Assembly: GCA_964599885.1 (NCBI GenBank)
Contig: CAZRHH010000005.1
Location: forward strand, 1 to 64,000
Source of the DNA: CAZRHH01 sp964599885
Lineage (GTDB): Bacteria > Chloroflexota > Dehalococcoidia > DSTF01 > JACRBR01
DNA length: 64,000 bases
Reading direction: 5' to 3'
The notes under the pieces are model-generated. The model did not search any database and had not been told where the DNA came from. It saw only the letters and a list, made by a program, of their open reading frames with translations. This document shows, piece after piece, positions 16,826 through 27,478 of this stretch (position 1 is the stretch's first letter; the number at the start of each line of letters is the position of its first letter). The translations under genes were made by a program, and so were the position numbers.

Positions 16826-17278
16826 ATGAAACCAGGCGACCCCGCCCCCGACTTCGCACTCGAAGACGAAAACGGCAACGAGGTGCGCCTCGCCGACTTC
16901 GCCGGCGAGTCCGCCGTCGTGCTGATGTTCTATCCCGCCGACAACACCCCCGGCTGTACGAAGCAGCTCTGCACCGCCCGCGACGACGCCGACAAGTATC
17001 AGGCCGCTGGCATCGCCGTCTTCGGCGTCAACCCCGCCAACGCCGCCAAACACAAGAAGTTTAGCGAGCGCCACGGCATGACGACGCCCCTGCTCGTCGA
17101 CCCACACGGCAAGACGTCACGCGCCTACGACGCGCTGATGCCCATCCCCGTCGTTACGCTCGTCAACCGCACCGTCGTCGGCATCGACAAAGACGGCGTC
17201 GTGCGCTACTACCAGCGCGGCATGCCGCCCACCTCCGAGATCATCGCCGCGATGACCGGCACGCCCGTCGAGGCGTAA
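16826..17278 (+). CDS. bcp: Peroxiredoxin (BCP/PrxQ type)
   Basis: A 150-residue thiol peroxidase that reduces hydroperoxides with thioredoxin. The active-site segment FYPADNTPGCTKQLC has the peroxidatic cysteine at 44 and a resolving cysteine five residues later at 49, the BCP spacing. The start at 16826 is preceded by GAGGAG and matches the family N terminus (KPGDPAPDFALEDENG). The protein is slightly shorter than some relatives and lacks a signal peptide, so it is cytoplasmic. Confidence 0.94.
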   Translation: MKPGDPAPDFALEDENGNEVRLADFAGESAVVLMFYPADNTPGCTKQLCTARDDADKYQAAGIAVFGVNPANAAKHKKFSERHGMTTPLLVDPHGKTSRAYDALMPIPVVTLVNRTVVGIDKDGVVRYYQRGMPPTSEIIAAMTGTPVEA

Positions 17279-17317
17279 TGCGCAGTTCTATTTCGAGTGC
17301 GAGGCGCGCGGGATGCC

Positions 17318-17344
17318 GACCAGACACCAGACACTAGACACCAG
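17318..17344. repeat. CACCAGAC word repeat, second copy
   Basis: GACCAGACACC, AGACACTAGAC, ACCAGCC words lie 15 bases before the start of the next gene and repeat the block at 16772-16808. Confidence 0.6.
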
Positions 17345-17359
17345 CCGCCCAACGCGACG

Positions 17360-17650
17360 ATGAACCTCGATACGCTACGCCACCGCGCCAAATCCGGCGA
17401 CCTCACGCCGGACGAGATCGCGCTCGTCCGCCAGCACCTGCACGAACATCAGCCCGAAGCGATCCGGCGCGCCGCACTCGCGATCGCCGGCGACTACCTC
17501 GAAGCATCCTCCGACGCTTCGCTCATGTTCGACCTGATCCGCCTCAGCGAAGATGAGGCGCCCGAAAACGAAGCGATCCGCACAGATGTAGTCCGCGCGC
17601 TTGCCCGCGCAACCGGCTACCGCGGCCAAACGGTCACGTTCGAGCTGTAG
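17360..17650 (+). CDS. Hypothetical small helical protein
   Basis: A 96-residue, largely helical, acidic protein without membrane segments. Two helix-turn pairs (residues 1-45 and 50-90) with an internal LRHRAKSGDLTPDEIALVRQ motif give a HEAT-like or TPR-like appearance. The start at 17360 (MNLDTLRHR) is chosen because upstream codons belong to the repeat block. It follows the peroxiredoxin on the same strand with an 81-base gap. No family is recognised. Confidence 0.6.
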   Translation: MNLDTLRHRAKSGDLTPDEIALVRQHLHEHQPEAIRRAALAIAGDYLEASSDASLMFDLIRLSEDEAPENEAIRTDVVRALARATGYRGQTVTFEL

Positions 17651-18026
17651 CCCCGCCGGTGCAGCACCACCACGCTCTAACCACCCGAGAAGACGGCGCC
17701 TGAGCAACGTAGGGGTGTACACCCACTCAGTCATCTCCTCGCCATCGACGATCATGTGAGCGACTCGAAGGAGACTTCAATTGGCGACATCAGACACGCA
17801 ATGCAATGACGGCGAGAACCATAGCTTTGGCGGTGGGTGGGCCGATGCCCTTATGCCGGATCAGATTAACGAGCTGATTGAGAAACCGTCGCAGGAATCC
17901 GTAACCCGCGTGTCGATGGCGCGCAGATAGTGCACGCGCTGCGGCGGCGTACAGGACATCATTTTCACGGGTACCTTGCTGCGAATGTGGATCGGCGCAA
18001 CGCAGCCTGTAATGGAGTAGATCTCC
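17651..18026. other. 376-base gap, less GC-rich, with a weak small ORF
   Basis: The only coding candidate is a TTG-started 49-residue frame at 17781-17930, with AAGGAG 7 bases upstream, ending in TAG. After that TAG the same frame continues with a CTRCGG pair of cysteines to 18020. Both parts lie directly ahead of the broken HNH gene and may be debris of the same event. Nothing else is visible. Confidence 0.4.
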
Positions 18027-18549
18027 ATGCGCAAGGCAGTAGGCGTCCATCTCAAGAAGGCCGGATTCTGGATCTTCAGCCAGCACCGGGTAATGCTCGG
18101 TAGCCGCTGGTACGTCAAGATTCGTAGGCGAACGTTCGCGTACATCCGTTCCGAGAAGAGCGCTGCCGTCCTGATCCTGCAGGAGCCTGGCCGCGCGCTG
18201 TGGGCAGTGGGTGGGGACTTCTACTGGGACTCGGATTGCCACAGTGCCGATGAGATCGAGCTCCTCGTCTGGGATCGCGCGAGGCGGAAGGATGCGAGGG
18301 TCGAGAGGCTTCGCAAGATCAAGGCCCGCCCTATCGACGCAGCGAAGCGTCGTAGAGAGCGCATACCTGATGACTCTCGCGCGTTCGTTTGGAGCAGAGA
18401 CGGGGGTACCTGCGCCAGGTGCGGCAGCGACGAAGATCTTCAGTTCGACCATATTGTTCCATTCGCGAAAGGCGGAGGGGACCAGCATCGATAACCTCGA
18501 GCTGTTGTGTGGCGGTTGCAACCGAGACAAGAGCGACTCGATCGTGTAA
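18027..18549 (+). pseudogene. HNH endonuclease, frameshifted
   Basis: Starting at ATG 18027 (GGAG 9 bases upstream, in-frame TAG just before), the frame runs 155 codons through a basic helical N-terminal region and into a clear HNH domain: RDGGTCARCGSDEDLQFDHI. At about 18477-18480 (GGAGGGG) the frame changes; the remainder, IDNLELLCGGCNRDKSDSI, continues in the next frame to 18549. Together they rebuild a complete HNH domain with both CxxC pairs and the DH catalytic pair. The N-terminal ~100 residues (Trp/Tyr-rich, then Arg/Lys-rich) are unrecognised. One extra base in the G run explains the break. It could be true decay or an assembly indel. Confidence 0.75.
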
Positions 18550-18627
18550 CACACGGCGGCGCTCGGCTACCTCGCTTGGGCAGCGACCCAACCCCATCCC
18601 GTCAGCCTTCAATCCACTCAACCCCGC

Positions 18628-20211
<1,584 letters not shown>

Positions 20212-20309
20212 GTGGGGTGGTTCTCCTGAATCAGACGGCGAGCACCGCGTGCCAGACGTCGGGCCATACCTGTCGCGCGGCTATCGAGCCGGCAGGCGGC
20301 CAATGTCGC

Positions 20310-20330
20310 CCCGCGGCGATGAACCGCGGG
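20310..20330. repeat. Palindrome upstream of cimA
   Basis: CCCGCGG and CCGCGGG flank CGATGAA, a perfect 7-base inverted repeat about 100 bases ahead of cimA and 175 bases ahead of the divergent permease. It belongs with the other GC-rich intergenic palindromes of this window. It could act in the cimA leader, but no T tract follows on that strand. Confidence 0.5.
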
Positions 20331-20504
20331 CCACGTACACCTCAGGAGTCATTGTGTGATGCATAACGCCCGCAGACTACCACATCGCCCGGGCCGCACC
20401 GACCGCACTCGCGCACGGCGATCGGACGCGCGATACTGCGGCGACGAAGCGGACTGCCACGCGCAGGTCCGGAGCGCGAGCGAGGATGGCACACCCGACC
20501 ACCC

Positions 20505-22634
20505 GTGGCTGACGAACCTACCAAACCTGACGCACCGCCCGCACCCCCGGAACCGGGCAACGCCCCCTCCCCGGATGAACACAGCCGCTACCGCGTTCCG
20601 CGCACCAGCGTCATGTCGGACGTCGAAACCTCGGAAATCGTCCGCGGCAACAAGCCCGGCAATCGCTTCGCCCGCCGCGTCCGCGCCGGCGACCGCCGCT
20701 TCGAGCGCGGCGAAGAAGAGGGCACGTTCCGCGCAACCGACCGCGCCACCGCCCCGCGCACCGGCGCCGCACGATTCTGGCTGCGCATCCGCCGCGTCAC
20801 CGTCGGTTCGCCGATCTCGTCTGAGCACAGCGAAGAGCAGCGCCTCCCGAAGTCCAAAGCGCTCGCCGTCTTCTCGTCCGACGCTCTCTCATCGAGCGCT
20901 TACGCCACCGACGAAATCCTGCTCGTCCTCGTCGCCGCGTCGGCCGCCGGCGCGCTCAGTTATTCGATACCGATCGCGCTCGCCGTCGGCGTGCTGCTGG
21001 CCGTCGTCACGTTCTCGTACCGCCAGACGATCCGTGCCTACCCGAGCGGCGGCGGCGCCTACATCGTCGCCCGCGACAACTTTGGCGATGTCGCCGGCCT
21101 CACCGCCGCGGCGGGGCTCTCCGTCGGCTACATCCTCACCGTCGCCGTCTCGATCGCCGCGGGCGTGGTCGCCGTCGTGTCCGCCTTCCCCGAACTGCAG
21201 GACGCGCGCGTCGCGATCGCCATTGTGGCCGTCGCGCTGATCACGCTGCTCAACCTGCGCGGCATCCGCGAATCCGGCACCATCTTCGCCATACCAACAT
21301 ACGGCTTCATTCTCGCCTTCGGCGCACTGATCGTCGCCGGCTTCATCCGCCTCCTGCTCGACCCGGGTCTCACCGCCGACGAGCCCTCCGGCATCCACGT
21401 CGCGACCACCACGGCGCCGTTGTGGTTCGTCGTGCTGCGCGCGTTCTCGTCCGGTTCGGCGGCGTTGACCGGTGTCGAAGCGATCTCGAACGGCATTCCC
21501 GCATTCAAGAAACCGGAGCCGCAAAACGCCGCCACCACCCTGATGATGATGGCCGTGATCCTCGCCGCGCTGTTCATCGGGATCACGATCCTCGCCGCCA
21601 TGCTCGACGTGCGTCATTCGGGCGAGATCTCCGCCCCGGCACAGATCGCCAAGACGGTCTTCGGCGAATCGATCATCTTCTATCTGATCCAGGCGTTCAC
21701 GGCGTTGATTCTCTTTCTCGCCGCGAACACCGCGTACGCCGACTTTCCGCGCCTCAGCTCCATCCTCGCCCGCGACAAGTTTCTGCCGCACCAGTTTCTC
21801 TTCCGCGGCGACCGGCTCGCCTTCTCAAACGGCATCATCGTCCTCGGCATCGCGTCGGCCATCCTGCTCGTCATTTTCGAGGCCGACGTCAACCGGCTGA
21901 TTCCGCTCTACGCGTTTGGCGTCTTCCTGTCGTTCACGCTGTCGCAGGGCGGCATGGTGAAGCACTGGTTGCGCATCAAAGGCCCCGGCTGGCACCAGAG
22001 CATCGTCATCAACTTCATCGGCGCCGCAACGACAGGCGTCGTCGCGATCATCGTCGGCGGCACGAAGTTCATGGATGGCGCCTGGATCGCCATGGTGTCG
22101 ATCGTCGTCCTCGGCCTGATTCTCTGGTCGATCTACCAGCATTACCAGGGTGTCGAGCGCAAGCTGCAGGTGCCCCGCGGCTCCATTCTCGAAACGAAAC
22201 CCCACCACCGTCAGGCCGTCATCGTGCCCGTCGATGAGATCAATCTCGCGACGCTGCGCACCGTCGAGTACGCGCGCACCGTCTCGCCCAACGTGACAGC
22301 GCTGCACATCACCGATAACCTGGAACTGGGCCAGGAACTGCGCGCCGAATGGGAGTCGGCCGTGCTCGATGTGCCGCTCATCCTGATCGATTCGCCGTAC
22401 CGCTCGTTCGTCGCGCCCGTGCTCTCGTACGTCGATGCGCTCGATCGCGCCGACCCCGGCCAGTACGTCACCGTCGTCCTGCCGGAGTTCCGCACCGAAT
22501 GGCCCTGGCAGCGCTGGCTGCACAACCAGTCCGCCCGACGACTCAAGAACGCGCTCTCCGAGCGCCCGAACACGGTGATCATCGAGGTGCCCTACCACCT
22601 CGCGAGCGACATCGAGCAACCCGCCGGGAGCTAG
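20505..22634 (+). CDS. KimA-type APC superfamily permease (potassium uptake)
   Basis: A 709-residue protein. After a hydrophilic N terminus of about 110 residues come 12 membrane segments and a ~130-residue soluble C-terminal domain. From memory of Bacillus subtilis KimA the match is extensive: KALAVFSSDALSSSAYATDE, YRQTIRAYPSGGGAYIV, KAFSSG-like RAFSSGSAALTGVEAISN, AANTAYADFPRL and, in the soluble domain, VEYARTVSPNVTALH and SPYRSFVAPVL. KimA imports K+ with protons; paralogues are labelled amino acid permeases, so substrate is inferred. The GTG at 20505 lacks a good ribosome site; ATG 20613 is an alternative that would shorten the N terminus by 36 residues. No c-di-AMP riboswitch is evident upstream. 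Confidence 0.82.
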   Translation: MADEPTKPDAPPAPPEPGNAPSPDEHSRYRVPRTSVMSDVETSEIVRGNKPGNRFARRVRAGDRRFERGEEEGTFRATDRATAPRTGAARFWLRIRRVTVGSPISSEHSEEQRLPKSKALAVFSSDALSSSAYATDEILLVLVAASAAGALSYSIPIALAVGVLLAVVTFSYRQTIRAYPSGGGAYIVARDNFGDVAGLTAAAGLSVGYILTVAVSIAAGVVAVVSAFPELQDARVAIAIVAVALITLLNLRGIRESGTIFAIPTYGFILAFGALIVAGFIRLLLDPGLTADEPSGIHVATTTAPLWFVVLRAFSSGSAALTGVEAISNGIPAFKKPEPQNAATTLMMMAVILAALFIGITILAAMLDVRHSGEISAPAQIAKTVFGESIIFYLIQAFTALILFLAANTAYADFPRLSSILARDKFLPHQFLFRGDRLAFSNGIIVLGIASAILLVIFEADVNRLIPLYAFGVFLSFTLSQGGMVKHWLRIKGPGWHQSIVINFIGAATTGVVAIIVGGTKFMDGAWIAMVSIVVLGLILWSIYQHYQGVERKLQVPRGSILETKPHHRQAVIVPVDEINLATLRTVEYARTVSPNVTALHITDNLELGQELRAEWESAVLDVPLILIDSPYRSFVAPVLSYVDALDRADPGQYVTVVLPEFRTEWPWQRWLHNQSARRLKNALSERPNTVIIEVPYHLASDIEQPAGS

Positions 22635-23062
22635 CCGACGAGCCGTCATCAGCAGCGTACGCACCAACCACCCGAAACGCCGTCGTAGCGCGGGCTTTCA
22701 GCACGCGAGGGCGTCGAATGGCAGGGAGGCTGCCACCCCTCATCTGTCCATCTGTCCGCATCTGGGCTTGAAGAGGGAAAAATGAAGAAACCAGAGCGCC
22801 CGAAGTATGTTGACGGGGTTTCGCGCTCTGGTCTCTTCTGAAGAAGCCCCATCTACGTGTGTGCTCTTCACGTGGATGGTTTCGCCTTACACCATCATTA
22901 TCGTCATTGCTCGTTAAAAAACGATGCGTCGATCCCTAACAAACACCCATCCCGGTGCGTCAATTTCGCGTACACGAAGCTGAGCCCGAATCCGCCCGCC
23001 CGCTGCTCGAACGCGCCGGGACCGGTTGCTATAGTGAACGCCGCAGCCCGCACGGAGCACTC
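22635..23062. other. 428-base gap with palindrome, CATCTGTCC words and two long hairpins
   Basis: 22688-22707 is an imperfect copy of the GCGCGGGC-TTTCA palindrome. 22741-22764 repeats CATCTGTCC/ATCTGTCCG. From 22782 an ATG with GAGGG upstream opens 19 codons (starting MKKPERPK). That stretch lies inside a 10-base-pair hairpin (ACCAGAGCGC at 22790-22799, GCGCTCTGGT at 22823-22832). A second, 11-pair hairpin joins 22849-22859 to 22869-22879. The region is visibly less GC-rich than its surroundings. It may hold a small RNA or leader peptide, but no known RNA family is recognised. Confidence 0.5.
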
Positions 23063-23650
23063 TTGAACAAGATCACCAGCCTGAAGTGGAACGTCATCGC
23101 GCCGGCATGCTTCCTCGCCGCGGCGCTGATTGCCGTCGTCTGGTTCGACGTCACGTCCGGCGGCGAAGCTACGCCCGAGCCCTTCATCGGTGAAATTGGC
23201 ACCCCCGTGCGCAGCGCCTACGTTCCGGAACCGACGCCTGCTGCCGCCGTCGTCCCCACCGCTGTGGTCCGGCCGGGCACCGACGTCGCCGCCGGCACGC
23301 CCGAACTGCGTGATACACGGCGCCGCACCGACCTGCTACTCCTGCTCAGCGCCGCAACCACGGTCCGTGCCGCCGAGGGCGAGTTTCCGACGACGAACGG
23401 CAACGTCCAAACCCTCTGCGTCTTCGTCGAGTACGACATCGGCTGCACCCTGGAAGACGCCCTCGGCTCGCCGCCCCCCGTCGATCCGCTCGGCAACCCG
23501 GGCGAGAACGGCTACTGGTACGTCTCCGATGGCGACACGATGGAGATCTTCGCCTCGCTCGAAGGCGATATCCCCGACGCCGACATCTGCCCCACTCAGA
23601 ACGAACAGCTACAGCGACAGCCAAACCTCATCTGCGTCGGCGCACCGTAG
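23063..23650 (+). CDS. Membrane-anchored extracytoplasmic protein of unknown function
   Basis: A 195-residue protein starting at TTG (23063) with GGAG 5 bases upstream; the frame is open farther upstream but without a better start. After KITSLKWN comes one hydrophobic segment (VIAPACFLAAALIAVVWF) that looks like an uncleaved anchor or signal. A Pro/Thr/Ala-rich linker follows, then a compact domain with four cysteines (LCVFVEYDIGC, DADICPTQ, NLICVG), likely two disulfides. It ends 12 bases before a molybdopterin oxidoreductase gene and is probably its operon partner. The family is not recognised. Confidence 0.7.
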   Translation: MNKITSLKWNVIAPACFLAAALIAVVWFDVTSGGEATPEPFIGEIGTPVRSAYVPEPTPAAAVVPTAVVRPGTDVAAGTPELRDTRRRTDLLLLLSAATTVRAAEGEFPTTNGNVQTLCVFVEYDIGCTLEDALGSPPPVDPLGNPGENGYWYVSDGDTMEIFASLEGDIPDADICPTQNEQLQRQPNLICVGAP

Positions 23651-23662
23651 AGGAGCAGGCAC

Positions 23663-24256
23663 TTGTCCCTTTTCAGCAAACGCGAAGCCGGCCCCGGCGA
23701 CGACAACCGCCTCCCGCCGGGACAGAAGCTCACCGATGGCTGGCCCGTGCTTCACTACGGCGGCATCCCGGAGCTCGATCTCGCGACGTGGAAGTTCTCA
23801 ATGGTGGGCCTCGTCGACGACGAAGCGCACTTCACCTGGGACGAGTTCATGGCGCTGCCGCAAACCACCATCAAGTCCGACGTGCATTGCGTCACGCACT
23901 GGAGCAAGTACGAGAACGACTGGACCGGCGTCGCCATCGCCGACGTCCTCAAGCACGTCAACCCGCAGCCGAACGCCAGGCACGTGATGCTCCACAGCCA
24001 CGGCGGCTACACCACCAACATCCCGCTCGATGAACTCGCCGCCAGCGACGTGCTCTTCGCGCACTCCCACAACGGCGCTCCGCTGACAAAAGAGCACGGC
24101 TGGCCGCTTCGCCTCGTGCTGCCGAAGCTCTACTTTTGGAAGAGCGCCAAATGGGTCCGCGGCATGGTCTTCATGGAAGACGAAAAGCCCGGCTTCTGGG
24201 AGATGTACGGCTATCACATCCACGGCGACCCCTGGACCGAAGAGCGCTACTCCTGA
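23663..24256 (+). CDS. Sulfite oxidase-like molybdopterin oxidoreductase
   Basis: A 197-residue protein corresponding to the molybdopterin-binding domain of the sulfite oxidase/MsrP family. The molybdenum-ligand cysteine is C76 in KSDVHCVTHWS. Other landmarks are LHSHGGYTTNIPLDEL, HNGAPLTKEHGWPLRLVLPKLY and WKSAKWVRGM. There is no Tat signal and no C-terminal dimerisation domain, so this is the short soluble type, probably cytoplasmic. It starts at TTG with AGGAG upstream, 12 bases after the previous gene. The substrate and electron partner are unknown; genes for molybdenum cofactor synthesis are not in the window. Confidence 0.88.
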   Translation: MSLFSKREAGPGDDNRLPPGQKLTDGWPVLHYGGIPELDLATWKFSMVGLVDDEAHFTWDEFMALPQTTIKSDVHCVTHWSKYENDWTGVAIADVLKHVNPQPNARHVMLHSHGGYTTNIPLDELAASDVLFAHSHNGAPLTKEHGWPLRLVLPKLYFWKSAKWVRGMVFMEDEKPGFWEMYGYHIHGDPWTEERYS

Positions 24257-24339
24257 CCCCGCCGCGCGCGATGCTGCATCATGATTGCGTTCGGTGCGCC
24301 ACTCCATCCGAACCCACCACTCATCCGACGTTCGACCCC

Positions 24340-24381
24340 CGGCTTCCCGTTTCTCGCTTCCCGCCTCTCGCTTCCCGCCTT
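24340..24381. repeat. CTTCCCGC/TCTCGCTTCCCGCC tandem words
   Basis: The segment reads as alternating CTTCCCG and TCTCGCTTCCCGCC words, with the 14-base word present twice, just before the next gene. It is of the same word-like class as the other blocks. Confidence 0.65.
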
Positions 24382-24429
24382 GCCTCGATCCCGTCCGCCC
24401 GTTAGATTCCACCCAGCGTCCTGCCGCTA

Positions 24430-25056
24430 ATGTTCGGGGTGAACGTGCCCTCTTTCAGCCTCGTCCCGCACAAGGTTTCGGCGCGCTTCACCGACCCCCT
24501 CGTCGCACCACTCGCCGCCATCGGCATCACGCCCAACATGATCTCCGTCGTCGGATTCGCCGGTAACGTCGCCGCCGGCTGTCTCGCCGCTGGTGGCCAC
24601 TTCCTCGCCGCCGGCATCGTCATGCTCATCTTCAGCGCGCTCGATCTGCTCGATGGCGCGCTCGCCCGCCGCACCGGCACCGTCACGCGCTTCGGCGCCG
24701 TCTTCGATTCCGTGCTCGACCGCCTCTCCGAAGCCGCCGTGCTCGCTGGCCTGCTTTTTCACTTCACCGAGATCGGCGGCCACACGATGGAGATCGCTCT
24801 GATCTACGCTGCCATCGTCGGCTCGATCATGGTCAGCTACGTCCGCGCCCGCGCCGAAGGCATCGGCCTAGAACTGCGCGAAGGACTCTTCACCCGCGCC
24901 GAACGCGTCATCCTGCTCGCGGGTGCGCTGATCATCGGCAGCGTTACGATCGTCTGGGCGCTCTGGATACTCGCCGTGCTCTCGCACCTCACAGCCGCCC
25001 AGCGCGTCTACAACGTTTGGCAACGCACACACGACGATGCACCCGTGCAGCCATGA
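24430..25056 (+). CDS. CDP-alcohol phosphatidyltransferase family protein
   Basis: A 208-residue membrane enzyme with about six helices. The family signature lies at residues 72-97 with D72, D75, G76, A79, R80, G89, D93 and D97 all in place. These residues hold two metal ions and the CDP-alcohol. Members make phosphatidylglycerol-phosphate, phosphatidylinositol-phosphate or related lipids; the motif context here resembles the inositol-phosphate synthase group but this is not decisive. The last codons overlap the next gene (ATGA at 25053-25056), so both are translated together. Confidence 0.9.
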   Translation: MFGVNVPSFSLVPHKVSARFTDPLVAPLAAIGITPNMISVVGFAGNVAAGCLAAGGHFLAAGIVMLIFSALDLLDGALARRTGTVTRFGAVFDSVLDRLSEAAVLAGLLFHFTEIGGHTMEIALIYAAIVGSIMVSYVRARAEGIGLELREGLFTRAERVILLAGALIIGSVTIVWALWILAVLSHLTAAQRVYNVWQRTHDDAPVQP

Positions 25057-26606
25057 TCGAAAAACCAGACATGCCGGCCACCACAACCGCGCCGTCTCCC
25101 GCGCAGCGCGCCGCTAAAGCGAGCGCTGGAGCGTCAGCGGACACCACGACGCGCCTGCTCAACTACGATCTGGCGCAGCCACTCGCCTTCGCCGCGCTAG
25201 CAATCGTCTACGCGCTGAGCCGCGCGCCGTTCATCAACGTCGGCTACGGCACCGACCCCGACGCGTGGCGCGTTGCGCTGTCCGGCTACTGGCTCTGGGA
25301 TCACGCCGAGTTCTACCCGTCACGTCTTCCCGGGTATCCGGTGCAGGAACTCGCCAGCGCCGCCGTCATCAAGGGCGGCTGGCTGGCGACGAATTCCCTG
25401 ACGGTGCTCGTCTCGATCGTTGGCCTCTGGTTCTTCGCGCGCATCGCGTCCCTGCTCGAACTGCCGAACCGCGCCGTCATCGTCGTCGCCTTCGCGTTCA
25501 CGCCGTTGCTCTGGATCAACAGCATGACGACGATGGACTACATGTACGCGCTGACGTTCATCCTTGCCGCGTACTACTTCCTCATCGTCCGCAGGAGCTT
25601 CGTCGCCGGCATCATGCTCGGACTGGCGATTGGCTCACGGTCGACGTCCGTGTTCATGCTGCTGCCGCTCGTCGTCTACATGTGGCGCGATGGCCGGCGA
25701 AACGAGATTCGCGCCTTCATCGTCACCGCCGTCGCAGTGTCTTTCGTCGCCTGGCTGCCCATCTACTGGAAGTACGGCATCGAGTTCTTCAACTTCTACG
25801 ACAGTAAGGTCGGCTACCTGAACGTCCTCCGCCTGCTCGGCAAAGACACGCTCGGACTGCTCGGCACCATGGCCGTCATCGCCGCCATCGTCATTTCACT
25901 GCCACGACTCGTCCATCTGCCAGCCAACGCGCTTCGCGACAAGCACGTCGATGTTTGGCTGCTCGCCATCGTCGTCACCATCGTCTCGTTCAGCCGTCTC
26001 CCGCATGAAGCGGCCTATCTGATCCCGGTCTATCCGTTCGGCTTCTTCCTGATGGCCCGGTACTTCCAGAAGTGGGTACTCGCCGGCACCGTCGCCGTCA
26101 TCATCGTTGCCGGCTTCGTCGACCTCACGTCGCCGGGCGACGAGATCAACAGCGAAGCGTTCACCAACGCACAGTTCGGCAACGGACTGATCCTCTCGAA
26201 CCGCGACACGCAACTAGCCCAGCGCGACTTCGTCCGCGACATCGAGGCGCTCGATATTCCCGACAACACCGCCGTCTCGCTCGGATTCATCTACCCGCAG
26301 TTCGCCGTCCGCAACCGCGAGAGTCTCGATATCGGCCTGCTCGAAAAGGACGCATCATCGATCAGCCAGCTCTCGGACAAAGGCAAGGCCGACGATGACG
26401 AGCGCCGGATTACCTACGTGTGGCTTTTCGACTACGAGGACTTCCAGCGCTACAAGGTGCAGGGGTACACCTTCATGTTTACGCTCGACGCCGGACGGAG
26501 CACCGCCGGCCTCTACGACTACCGCCCCGGATTGTTCGGCGCGAAAGCCATCGATCTCGGCCGCGGACCTTCGGGTGGCGCCGGCGCCGCACGCACCGAC
26601 CGCTGA
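25053..26606 (+). CDS. Polytopic membrane protein, GT-C-like glycosyltransferase
   Basis: A 517-residue protein starting at ATG 25053, coupled by a 4-base overlap to the phosphotransferase. About ten membrane segments are followed by a ~140-residue soluble C-terminal part. The first loop after TM1 reads YGTDPDAWRVALSGYWLWDHAEFYPSR, where the Asp pair is placed as in GT-C enzymes that use polyprenyl-phosphate sugars. SRLPHEAAYLIPVYPFGFFL also resembles such proteins. Together with the neighbouring lipid enzyme and methyltransferase it suggests membrane glycolipid synthesis. The family assignment is from topology and motif placement only. Confidence 0.6.
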   Translation: MIEKPDMPATTTAPSPAQRAAKASAGASADTTTRLLNYDLAQPLAFAALAIVYALSRAPFINVGYGTDPDAWRVALSGYWLWDHAEFYPSRLPGYPVQELASAAVIKGGWLATNSLTVLVSIVGLWFFARIASLLELPNRAVIVVAFAFTPLLWINSMTTMDYMYALTFILAAYYFLIVRRSFVAGIMLGLAIGSRSTSVFMLLPLVVYMWRDGRRNEIRAFIVTAVAVSFVAWLPIYWKYGIEFFNFYDSKVGYLNVLRLLGKDTLGLLGTMAVIAAIVISLPRLVHLPANALRDKHVDVWLLAIVVTIVSFSRLPHEAAYLIPVYPFGFFLMARYFQKWVLAGTVAVIIVAGFVDLTSPGDEINSEAFTNAQFGNGLILSNRDTQLAQRDFVRDIEALDIPDNTAVSLGFIYPQFAVRNRESLDIGLLEKDASSISQLSDKGKADDDERRITYVWLFDYEDFQRYKVQGYTFMFTLDAGRSTAGLYDYRPGLFGAKAIDLGRGPSGGAGAARTDR

Positions 26607-26608
26607 TC

Positions 26609-27427
26609 GTGAGCTTCGCCACCGACGCCGGCTATCTGCGCTATCAGTACGGCGACGCCGACAAGCTCCGCATCCGCTACGAGAGCCACGCCCGTTACAG
26701 CACGAACAACACGCCGAGCTTCGCCGAATGGCTGCTCGCCCACGTCGGCGCATCATCGGGCATGACGCTGCTCGATGCCGGGTGCGGACCGGGCGTCTAC
26801 CACCGTACACTGACCGCCAACGGCGTCCGCATCATTGCGTCCGACATGTCCGCCGGCATGGTCGGCGCAACGCGCGAACAGGCACGCGACAAACACCTCG
26901 ATGTCCGTCCGCTGATCGCCGACGTGCAACACCTGCCGTTCGGCGCGGCAACGTTCGGCCGCGTGATGGCCAATCACATGCTCTACCACGTGCCCGACCA
27001 GACGGCTGCGCTCGAAGAACTGCGCCGAGTCGCCACGCCGGGCGCTCGCATCGTCCTCGCCACGAACGCCGCCGACAACGGTGCCCGTCTCTACGACTTG
27101 CATGCAACAGCATGCCGCGCCATCGGCCTCACACCGTCGGCGATGGCGACCGACAGCTTCACGCTCGAGCATCTGCCGCTCGTGCGCTCCGTCCTGCCAT
27201 CCGCACAAGTCTTCCTGCGCGAAGACGCGTTTGCGTTCCCCGATGCGGACGCGGCCATCCGCTACTACGCCTCCGCCGGCATCGACCAGATCGACGACCC
27301 ACCCGCCGATGGCTCGCACCGCGCCCGTCTCCTCGTCGACGTAGCGGCCGCCATCAACGACATCATCGCCACCGAAGGCCGGCTCCTCGTACCAAAAAAC
27401 GCCGGCTGCTTCGTAGGCGACGTTTAG
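26609..27427 (+). CDS. Class I SAM-dependent methyltransferase
   Basis: A 272-residue protein starting at GTG, two bases after the previous stop. SAM-binding motif I is LLDAGCGPGVYHRTL (about residues 48-62), motif II ends in an aspartate at IIASDMSAGMV, and ADVQHLPFGAATFGRVMANHMLYHVPD forms motifs III-IV. The C-terminal third contains a variable lid likely defining the acceptor. It resembles small-molecule or lipid methyltransferases rather than rRNA enzymes. It is third in the 24.4-27.4 kb operon. The acceptor is unknown. Confidence 0.85.
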   Translation: MSFATDAGYLRYQYGDADKLRIRYESHARYSTNNTPSFAEWLLAHVGASSGMTLLDAGCGPGVYHRTLTANGVRIIASDMSAGMVGATREQARDKHLDVRPLIADVQHLPFGAATFGRVMANHMLYHVPDQTAALEELRRVATPGARIVLATNAADNGARLYDLHATACRAIGLTPSAMATDSFTLEHLPLVRSVLPSAQVFLREDAFAFPDADAAIRYYASAGIDQIDDPPADGSHRARLLVDVAAAINDIIATEGRLLVPKNAGCFVGDV

Positions 27428-27478
27428 CCGTCACACGCGCCGCGGGAAACATGCTCAGCGCTGCGAATCACGGATCAT

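Noticed and set aside
20350..20504. Possible c-di-AMP riboswitch before the KimA-type permease
   Set aside because: KimA genes often have one, but the leader here shows none of the conserved riboswitch blocks.
22876..22917. 13-codon Ile/Val-rich peptide as an ilv-type attenuator
   Set aside because: The downstream gene is not for branched-chain amino acids, no terminator follows, and the ribosome site is poor.
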